Assembly: GCF_008386585.1 (NCBI RefSeq)
Contig: NZ_VUOB01000021.1
Span: 124,001 to 188,000, forward strand
Direction of reading: 5' to 3'
Length of the DNA: 64,000 bases
Source: Solihabitans fulvus
GTDB lineage: Bacteria; Actinomycetota; Actinomycetes; Mycobacteriales; Pseudonocardiaceae
The position numbers were made by a program, and so were the translations under genes. Positions 26,004 through 32,530 of this stretch are shown here, piece after piece. The notes under the pieces were generated by a model. It made no database searches and was not told the DNA's origin. It saw only the letters and a list, made by a program, of their open reading frames with translations. Every line of letters begins with the position of its first letter. Position 1 is the stretch's first letter.

Positions 26004-26524
26004 GGCTGCACCTCGGTCTCGTCCTCGTCGCCCCCGGCCGGCCGGGGACGGGCCGCGCGCGGCGGCGCGGCCGGCGGCGCGGAGGCGAGGGGATGGGCCG
26101 CCGGCCGTGGGGGTGCTGCCGGCGGCCCGTCCGGCACGGACGGCTCGCCGTGCGAGGGCGTCCCGTCGTGCCCGTCGGTGTCCTCGTCTGCGGGCGGCAG
26201 GTAGCTGGTGAGCATTCGCATCGCCGCGGTGTTCGCGCCGATCGGGGCGAACGCCTCGGCGACGCGCTGCGCGACCTGGCGTTGCGCCCTGCCGACGGTC
26301 TGCATGATCAGCGCGGTCAGCCGAGGCGGCGAGTGCTCGGCCGCGCGGTGGCTCAGGCTCAGGTTCTGTAGGCTGCCGTTCGGGCCGACCGTGACGGTGA
26401 CCGACTCGTCCTGGGAGCTGACCGTCACCCCGGCGTTCGCCAGGTTTTCCTGCAACAGATCGGTTTTCTTCTTCAGTCCGTCCAGCTTGGACTGGAACTC
26501 GTCGAGCCTTTTCTGGGTGTCCAT
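25997..26524 (-). CDS. YbaB/EbfC-family protein
   Basis: 175 residues. Residues 1-105 are YbaB-like: a coiled N-terminal helix (QKRLDEFQSKLDGLKKKTDLLQENLA), the strand VTVTVGPNGSLQNLSLS, and a long helix (LIMQTVGRAQRQVAQRVAEAF). The tail is Pro/Ala-rich, ending DEDETEVQPW. The plan matches the protein at 19742-20323. It lies between EspG and a WXG100 gene, as in other actinomycete ESX loci. The start at 26524 begins the first helix; a longer ORF upstream is antisense noise over the EspG gene. Confidence 0.8.
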   Translation of the reverse strand: MDTQKRLDEFQSKLDGLKKKTDLLQENLANAGVTVSSQDESVTVTVGPNGSLQNLSLSHRAAEHSPPRLTALIMQTVGRAQRQVAQRVAEAFAPIGANTAAMRMLTSYLPPADEDTDGHDGTPSHGEPSVPDGPPAAPPRPAAHPLASAPPAAPPRAARPRPAGGDEDETEVQPW

Positions 26525-26535
26525 GGCTTCCTTGT

Positions 26536-27318
26536 TCAGTTTTCCACCGAGGACAGCATCCGCTCGATGCGTGCGGCGATGCGGTCGTTGTCGGCGGGCG
26601 CGAAGCTGATCCAGTTGCCCTCGCGCACGGCGAGATAGCGGCCTTTGTCGGTGTCCAGCCAGCCCACCAGCGTGTCGCCCCGGCGCGGCGCGGTCTCGCC
26701 CGGCGCGGTGGCGGTCACCCCGAACTGGCCGCCGCGCACCCAGCTGGCGGACAGTTCCGCGAGCAGTTCGGCGTCGTGGCGCGGGATCCCCGCGTTCAGG
26801 TAGCCGTCGAGCCTGCCGCCGCCGAGCGGGTCGCCGCCGTCCTCGGCCGCCTCGGGGTCGGTCGCCCTGCGCAGCTCGGCGAGGCCGACCGACAGCGACC
26901 GACCGGGGCCCGGCGTGGCCGGCGACAGCACGCCGGCGATCGCGCTGGCGACGGCCGTCGGCCGGATCTCCGTCAGCGTCAGCTCGCCGTCGCGCATCGT
27001 GCCGAGCACGGCCATCCTGCCGTCGCTGGCGGCCAGCGCGCGCAGCGGCACACCGTCGTGACCGACCGCGTCGACCGACACCCGGTGCCGGCCGAGCAGC
27101 CCGAGCAGCGCCCACAGCACGGGGTCGAGCCTCCCTCGGTGGAACAGGCCCCGCTCACGCAGCGACTCGCAGGCCTGTCGCCGGATCCGGTCGCGGTCGG
27201 CGACCATCACGCCGGTGCTCGGCACGTCCAGCGGGTACGGCATCCGGCCGTGGTCCAGCTCGGACCACAGCGCCTCGTACTCCACTGTGGACAGTCGAAA
27301 ACTGGTGTCCACCATCAT
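26536..27318 (-). CDS. EspG-family ESX secretion-associated chaperone
   Basis: 260 residues matching EspG: start DTSFRLSTVEYEALWSELDHGRMPYPLDVPS, centre with DGRMAVLGTMRDGELTLTEIRP, and an end rich in strands (GVTATAPGETAPRRGDTLVGWLDTDKGRYL). In mycobacteria EspG is a cytosolic chaperone that binds PE-PPE pairs before export. Here it sits directly after a PPE-like gene (16 bp gap) and before YbaB. The ATG at 27318 is favoured because GGGCGAG lies 8 nt upstream; a GTG at 27327 would be too close to it. Confidence 0.85.
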   Translation of the reverse strand: MMVDTSFRLSTVEYEALWSELDHGRMPYPLDVPSTGVMVADRDRIRRQACESLRERGLFHRGRLDPVLWALLGLLGRHRVSVDAVGHDGVPLRALAASDGRMAVLGTMRDGELTLTEIRPTAVASAIAGVLSPATPGPGRSLSVGLAELRRATDPEAAEDGGDPLGGGRLDGYLNAGIPRHDAELLAELSASWVRGGQFGVTATAPGETAPRRGDTLVGWLDTDKGRYLAVREGNWISFAPADNDRIAARIERMLSSVEN

Positions 27319-27334
27319 GTTTGACACTCGCCCG

Positions 27335-28939
27335 TCACCGGTTCCCGGAGGGCGACACGCCGCCGATGACCGGAGGCGGCACGTTGCCGCCGTCGGGCTC
27401 GAAGATGCTCTCGCCGACGAGATAGCCGGGCGAGCTGTGCTCCAGGTCCTCCTCGCCCTTGCCGCCCTTGGCACCGCCGGCGCCCATGCCCTGGCCGCCT
27501 GCTGCGCCAGGACCGCCGGGCCGCCCCGGCGCGCCGCCCATCGGGCGCCCCTGGCCGGGTTCCTGGGTCGGCATGGTTCCCGGGCCGCGGCCCGGCCCGT
27601 TGCCGTGCTCCATGCCGCCGGGGCCGCGCGCGGCGGCCCGGTCGCCGATTCCGCCGCCCTGGCCGGGACCGCCGCCATGACCGGCGCCGCCCGCGCCCCC
27701 GGAACTACCGCCGGGACCGAAACCGTTGGGGCCGAATCCGTTGGAGCCCAGGGTGGGGCGGCCGAATCCGCCAGGTCCGCCGGGGCGACCGGGACCGCCG
27801 GGACCGCCGGGACCGCCGGGACCGCCGGGACCGCCGGGACCGCCGGGACCGAAACCTCCCGGCAGCATGCCGCCCTGGCCGAAACCGCCGGGACGCTGGT
27901 TGGCCGGACCGCCGGAACCTGGGTTGCCGAAGTCGGGGCCGCCGGGAACGGAGCCGTACCCGGGCTGGTAACCGATCGACGGGACCGCGCCGCTGACGCG
28001 CGTGTTCTGCGGCGGGCACTGGACCTGCGGCGGCGCCTGGTACTGCGGCCAGTTCTGTTGCGGCTGCGGCGATCCACCGCCGAACGACGGTGGCGGGAGG
28101 TGCGCCGCCGCGGGCTGCGCGATCGGCTGCGGCTGTTGCGGCGGCGCGCTCGGCGGGGCCGCCTGCGACGGCGCGGTCGTGTTCGGCGCGGCCGGCGCGG
28201 GCAGCGACACGTCGGGCCGGGGCGCGCCGGGGCCACCGGGCGCCGGAGCGCCCGCGCCCGGCTCGTCGGACACGGCGTCGGAGGTGACCCTCGGCGGCGG
28301 CGTGAACACCGGGATCTTCGCGTCCACCTCCCGCGACTGGCTGTCCAGCGCGGTCAGCACGTCGATCGCCTTCTGGTGCGCGGAGTTCGCCGCGTCGTGC
28401 TGGACCTTCGCGTCCTGCACCACCTGGTGCACCGGCACCACCGAACCGCCGCCGACGCCACGGTTGGCCCGGAAGCCGTCCTCCATCGCGGTGTCGGGCT
28501 GGTAGTCGACCGGTTCGGGCATCGCGGCCTTGGCATGCGCGGAGAGGTCGGCCTGCTTGCCGAGCGCGTCCCCGATGCCGTTCGCGGTGTGCCCGGCGAC
28601 CTGCCCCCATGTCACCAGTCGAGCGGTCGCCGCCCGGGCGGTCGCCGCAGCCTCGCCCTGCCAACCCGACTCGGTGTCGCGGATGGTCGCCGCCAGCGCC
28701 TTGGCCGACTCAACCAACTGGCCGCCGAGGTCGGTCCAGTCCCCCGCGACGGCGTGCACGGCGGCCGGGTCGTTGTTGTTGTGCACCGCCGCGTACAGCT
28801 GCTTGTGCGTCATCGCGGACCAGTTCACGTGCTCGCCGAGCGGCAGTGCCCTGTCGTCACCGATGACGACGTCCGCAGCCGGGTCGTTGGCCGACCGGTG
28901 CAGCATCTTGTCGTTGATCGTGATGCGGTTCGTGTCCAT
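27335..28939 (-). CDS. PPE-like ESX substrate with collagen-like tail and YxxxE-PPPVIGG end
   Basis: 534 residues. The N-terminal helical domain (about 35-200) has the WXG-type turn SGWQGEAA (W93-G95) after NWSAMTHKQLYAAVHNNNDP, resembling PPE-like proteins of non-mycobacterial actinomycetes. The second half is Pro/Gly/Gln-rich with a run of GGP triplets (about 365-385) like collagen. The end GYLVGESIF then PPPVIGG (505-527) is shared with the protein at 23321-24880 and contains YxxxE (YLVGE). EspG follows it and a 140-residue helical protein precedes it, so this trio probably forms the chaperone-bound export complex. Confidence 0.78.
   Translation of the reverse strand: MDTNRITINDKMLHRSANDPAADVVIGDDRALPLGEHVNWSAMTHKQLYAAVHNNNDPAAVHAVAGDWTDLGGQLVESAKALAATIRDTESGWQGEAAATARAATARLVTWGQVAGHTANGIGDALGKQADLSAHAKAAMPEPVDYQPDTAMEDGFRANRGVGGGSVVPVHQVVQDAKVQHDAANSAHQKAIDVLTALDSQSREVDAKIPVFTPPPRVTSDAVSDEPGAGAPAPGGPGAPRPDVSLPAPAAPNTTAPSQAAPPSAPPQQPQPIAQPAAAHLPPPSFGGGSPQPQQNWPQYQAPPQVQCPPQNTRVSGAVPSIGYQPGYGSVPGGPDFGNPGSGGPANQRPGGFGQGGMLPGGFGPGGPGGPGGPGGPGGPGGPGRPGGPGGFGRPTLGSNGFGPNGFGPGGSSGGAGGAGHGGGPGQGGGIGDRAAARGPGGMEHGNGPGRGPGTMPTQEPGQGRPMGGAPGRPGGPGAAGGQGMGAGGAKGGKGEEDLEHSSPGYLVGESIFEPDGGNVPPPVIGGVSPSGNR
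27790..27850. repeat. 9-bp coding microsatellite (GGACCGCCG)n
   Basis: About six to seven head-to-tail copies of a 9-bp unit encode Gly-Gly-Pro triplets on the minus strand in the collagen-like part of the PPE-like gene. Copy number could vary by slippage. Confidence 0.9.
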
Positions 28940-28955
28940 AGTGCTGCCGCTCCCC

Positions 28956-29378
28956 TCAGCGCGCCGCGATGGCGTTGAAGGTGGCCGCCTGGTCGTGCTC
29001 GTTGTGCTCGTAACGGCGGATCGCCTCGGTGACGGCGCCTGCGGCGGCGTGCACGGCCTTGCCGTAGTGGTCGAGGACCTGCGTGAACGACTGGTCCCCG
29101 TTGGCCACGCGGTTGTAGAGCTTCGCGCCCATGTTGGCGGTCACCCAGTTGTCGCCCATCGGCAACGGCCGCAACAGCTCCCACGATCTGGCCCGCCACC
29201 GCTCCACGTCATCGGCGTGCTGGCGCAGCGCGGTGAGCAGACGCTGGCCGGTCTCCGGCTCCATGACGACCCGGCCGCTGTTGACCGTGTCGGCCAGCAT
29301 CGTGATCCGGTCCGTGCTGATCATCAGCGTGTTGATCGAGACCTGCGCGCGCGGTGCGTCGGCGGCGGCGTCAGCCAT
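28956..29378 (-). CDS. Small helical ESX protein, first gene of the toxin operon
   Basis: 140 residues, all predicted helical, with MGDNWVTANMGAKLYNRVANGD in the middle and the end RRYEHNEHDQAATFNAI. YEHNE is a YxxxE signal, and Y[DE]xx[DE]xxxAxxF is the motif shared with two EspC-like proteins here. It probably plays the PE/EspC-partner role for the PPE-like protein 16 bp downstream. The ATG at 29378 was chosen because the upstream extension runs into the promoter region. I recognise no named family beyond this resemblance. Confidence 0.72.
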   Translation of the reverse strand: MADAAADAPRAQVSINTLMISTDRITMLADTVNSGRVVMEPETGQRLLTALRQHADDVERWRARSWELLRPLPMGDNWVTANMGAKLYNRVANGDQSFTQVLDHYGKAVHAAAGAVTEAIRRYEHNEHDQAATFNAIAAR

Positions 29379-29468
29379 GTAGTGACCCCTAGGCGTTCGG
29401 GTGGCCGCACCCGGTTTCCCCCCTGGTGCGAGATGCCAGGTGATCATCCAGCCAGGAGCCAGCGGAAT

Positions 29469-29515
29469 GCCTCGTGGTCCATACCGCAATGAACTGCGAC
29501 CGGGCACCGCAGTGC
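29469..29515 (-). promoter_or_regulatory. Shared 22-nt element upstream of the ESX toxin operon
   Basis: GCCTCGTGGTCCATACCGCA continues to AAT at 29490 and matches 15468-15489 (upstream of acs) at 20 of 22 positions in the same orientation. A second ACCGCA lies at 29506, 23 bp from the first. The element is 91 bp upstream of the first ESX gene, inside a 263-bp gap that holds no gene. Confidence 0.6.
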
Positions 29516-29641
29516 CGCGCAGACGCGGCCGCTGCCATCAGCCTCGTGCACCGCGCGGCGCGACACCAGTGCTGTGAGCGGAATCTCTTCGACGAAGGCC
29601 GTCGGCAACAGGACGCCGACAGGTCGACGCGGGAGGCCCGG

Positions 29642-32530
29642 TCAGCCCTGGTGGGTCGCCGCCGGGTCGAGGCCGCTGGCGGCGAGTTCGGCGCGGCCGC
29701 TGATGCCCAGTTTGCGGTAGACCGACGTCAGATGGTGTTCGACCGTGCGCAGGGTGAGGAACAGTTCCTCGGCGATCTGCCGGTTGGTGTTGCCGCCGAC
29801 CGCCCGTTCAGCGATCCGCCGTTCCTGGGCGGTCAGCGCCTCCGCACCGAGTCGAGGCGCCCTCGGTCGACGCCCCGCGATCCGTTTGATCGCCTCAGCC
29901 GCCAGGTCGACGAGCTGCGCCGCGCCGCACTCGTGCGCCAGGAGATGCGCCTCGGTCAGCACGGTGCGCGCGTCCGCTCGCCGGGCCGTGCGGTGGAACG
30001 CGATGCCGAGGTGGAACAGGCTGTGCGCGCGGGCCAGCTTCGCCGGTGAACCATCAAGGATGGCAACGGATTCGGCCAGGCTCTCGATGTCCTGGGTGAG
30101 CCGACCGAGGGCGCGCAGCGCGAAGGCGATCGCCCGCGGTGCGCCCCACTCCCTGGCCAGGGCCAGTTCCTCCTCGATCAGGCGCAACGCCTCGTCCGTG
30201 TTACCGAGGCGCCGGTGCATCAGCGCAGCCCGCGAGCGCCACGGGATCTCGGCGGGGTTGTGCACCGGGACCTCGGCAAGGGACTGTCCGCACGCCAGGT
30301 GGTCGGCGAGCGCGCCCTCGACGTCGCCGCGACGGGCGCGCAACGTTCCCCTGCCGTGCAGCAGCCAGTTCGCCAGGTAGGTCCGCGTCCAGGTGTCCGG
30401 CGTGCCGACCGACGCCAGCACCTGGTCGGCCGCGTCGTGGTCGCCCTGCGCCAGGTGGGTCCGGATGAGGAAGCCCTCCAGCCCGGACGGGCGGCGCACG
30501 CCACCGAGCAACTCGTCCCGGAGCTTGATGGCGGCGCGTAGTTCGTCGATCGTGTCGGTGAGCTGGCCGGTGTGGAACGCCGCGATGGCGCGCAGCCCGT
30601 GCCCGGCCTCGGCGAAGATCGGCCTGCCCCGCAGCGGCGCCTGCACCATCAGGATCTCGGCGTACCGCGCCGCGCCCTCGAAGTCGTCCGCCCGGCACAG
30701 CGTCAGCCCGCCGAGGTACAGCACGAACAGGTCCATCGCCGAGTACGGCGCCGTCAACGTGCTCAGGCCTCGCGCATGGGCCACCGCCTCGTCTCTCGAT
30801 CGTCCGAGCGAGGACAGATAGTGCGAGGTCAGTCCCGACACGACGGTGTGGTTGCGCGGGTCGTCCCCCGCGAGGGACCGCAGTCGCGCGAGCCGCTGCT
30901 CGTAGGGGAATCCCGGAATGCCGTAGCCGGCCGCGACACCGTGGCCCTCCAGGGTGAAGGCGAGTTCGCGGTCGGCGCTGACGGACAGGACGGCGCGGTC
31001 CAACACCTCCACCGCCTGCTGCCAGCCGCCGCTGGAGGCACTGGCGATGGTGAGGTCCGTGGCCACCTGGGCCAGGAACTGCGCGCTGGTCGCCGGGTCG
31101 CCCGGCTCCCGCAGCACACCGTCGAAGGCCTCCTTGAGGTGGGTGACCGCGGTGCGCGCGTTCACGCCGAGCTCGGCCCGCCCCAACTCGGCCAGCACAT
31201 CCAGCCGCACCGAGGGTTCCGGCCGCTCGGCCAACGTCCGGTCGAGGTACCGCACCGCGCTGTCGGCCACCCCCCGTCGCAGCGCCAGCCGCCCGGCCAT
31301 TCGCAGCGCGTCGACCGCCCAGGGCTCGCCGACCCGGTCGCATTCCAGCAGGTGCGCGGAGATCTCCTCCGGGCTGGCCCGGCGATCCGCCAACACCCGC
31401 GCGGCCGCGGTGTGCGCGGCGCGCCGACTGGCCACCGCGATCTCGCCGTCCACGGCGTTGCGGACGATCGAGTGCACGAACCGCAGCCGGGTGTCGCTGT
31501 GCAGCAATCCCATGCGGGTCAACGTGTCCGCCGCCTGCGCGGCGCGGTCGAGGTCAAGCTCGGTCAGTGCCGCCACGGTCGCCAGCTCGGCGTGCTCGTC
31601 GAGGATCGCCACGGCCCTGGCGACCGCGACGCAGTCCTGTGTGGCGTCGGGCATCGCCCGCCGCACCCTGCCGCGCACCCAGCGGGCCACGGTGTGCGGG
31701 CTGAACTCGGCCAGTTCGCGGACGGACCCCCCGACGGGCGCGATTCCTTTGTCGGCAAGGGTTCTGGTCAGCTCGCGCAGCAGGAACGGGTTGCCGCCGG
31801 TGACCGCGAGGCATCCCAGCACGAACGGGGGCTCGGCCTCGACGCCGAACTCGGCGAGGCACAGCTCGGCGATGTCCTCGCGGTTCAGGCCGCCGACCCG
31901 CACCGCGTCCAGCCCGCCGACCAGCTCCTCGACCAACGTGTCCTGGCCGCCTCGGACTCCGGTGGTGCGGGCCAACAACACCAGCACTGGCAGGTCCTCG
32001 GCGCGGCGGCTCAGGTAGGTCAGCCACCGCAGCGACGCCGCGTCGGCCCACTGCACGTCGTCGACGATCAGCGTCAGCGGGGAGCGTTCGGCCAACCGCA
32101 GCACCAGCCAGTACAGGCCGTGCAGCACGGCGAACGTGCCGTCTCCGGCGTGCGTCATCGCGCCGACGGTGGGCCACAGCACCGTGGCGGCAGGCGCGAC
32201 GACGCCGCTGAGCAGCTCGGCGCGCACATCATCGGGGTAGCCCGCGATGATCGGCTCGAACAGCTGCCGCACGATGCCGAAGGCGTAGTCCTGTTCGAGC
32301 GGATGGCCCTCGGCCCTGGCCACCCGGTGTCCCCTGGCCTGCGTCAGCTCGATCGCCTCGGCGAGCAGCGCCGACTTGCCCATGCCGGGGACGCCGTCCA
32401 ACGCGAGGGCGGCCAGTTGCCCGCTCTCGGCGTCGCCGAGCGCACGGGTGATCGCGTCGAGTTGGTCGGCGCGGCCGAACAACGCGCCGGGTCCGCCACG
32501 GGGGCGCGGTGTGCTGATCGGCTCGCTCAC
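29642..32530 (-). CDS. LAL-type LuxR regulator
   Basis: 962 residues. The Walker A GVPGMGKS lies at 46-53 and Walker B in LTLIVDDVQWADAAS near 160. Helical repeats fill the centre, and a C-terminal LuxR HTH contains TNRQIAEELFLTLRTVEHHL. The start GTG at 32530 overlaps the previous LAL gene's TGA by 4 bp (GTGA), so the two are co-translated. Calling the longer ORF (to 33118) would run deep into the upstream gene in another frame. It lies just upstream of the ESX operon on the same strand, so regulation of that operon is plausible but unproven. Confidence 0.92.
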   Translation of the reverse strand: MSEPISTPRPRGGPGALFGRADQLDAITRALGDAESGQLAALALDGVPGMGKSALLAEAIELTQARGHRVARAEGHPLEQDYAFGIVRQLFEPIIAGYPDDVRAELLSGVVAPAATVLWPTVGAMTHAGDGTFAVLHGLYWLVLRLAERSPLTLIVDDVQWADAASLRWLTYLSRRAEDLPVLVLLARTTGVRGGQDTLVEELVGGLDAVRVGGLNREDIAELCLAEFGVEAEPPFVLGCLAVTGGNPFLLRELTRTLADKGIAPVGGSVRELAEFSPHTVARWVRGRVRRAMPDATQDCVAVARAVAILDEHAELATVAALTELDLDRAAQAADTLTRMGLLHSDTRLRFVHSIVRNAVDGEIAVASRRAAHTAAARVLADRRASPEEISAHLLECDRVGEPWAVDALRMAGRLALRRGVADSAVRYLDRTLAERPEPSVRLDVLAELGRAELGVNARTAVTHLKEAFDGVLREPGDPATSAQFLAQVATDLTIASASSGGWQQAVEVLDRAVLSVSADRELAFTLEGHGVAAGYGIPGFPYEQRLARLRSLAGDDPRNHTVVSGLTSHYLSSLGRSRDEAVAHARGLSTLTAPYSAMDLFVLYLGGLTLCRADDFEGAARYAEILMVQAPLRGRPIFAEAGHGLRAIAAFHTGQLTDTIDELRAAIKLRDELLGGVRRPSGLEGFLIRTHLAQGDHDAADQVLASVGTPDTWTRTYLANWLLHGRGTLRARRGDVEGALADHLACGQSLAEVPVHNPAEIPWRSRAALMHRRLGNTDEALRLIEEELALAREWGAPRAIAFALRALGRLTQDIESLAESVAILDGSPAKLARAHSLFHLGIAFHRTARRADARTVLTEAHLLAHECGAAQLVDLAAEAIKRIAGRRPRAPRLGAEALTAQERRIAERAVGGNTNRQIAEELFLTLRTVEHHLTSVYRKLGISGRAELAASGLDPAATHQG

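Noticed and set aside
27790..27850. 9-bp repeats as a possible origin or regulatory iteron
   Set aside because: They code for Gly-Gly-Pro triplets within a collagen-like region; nothing replication-related is near.
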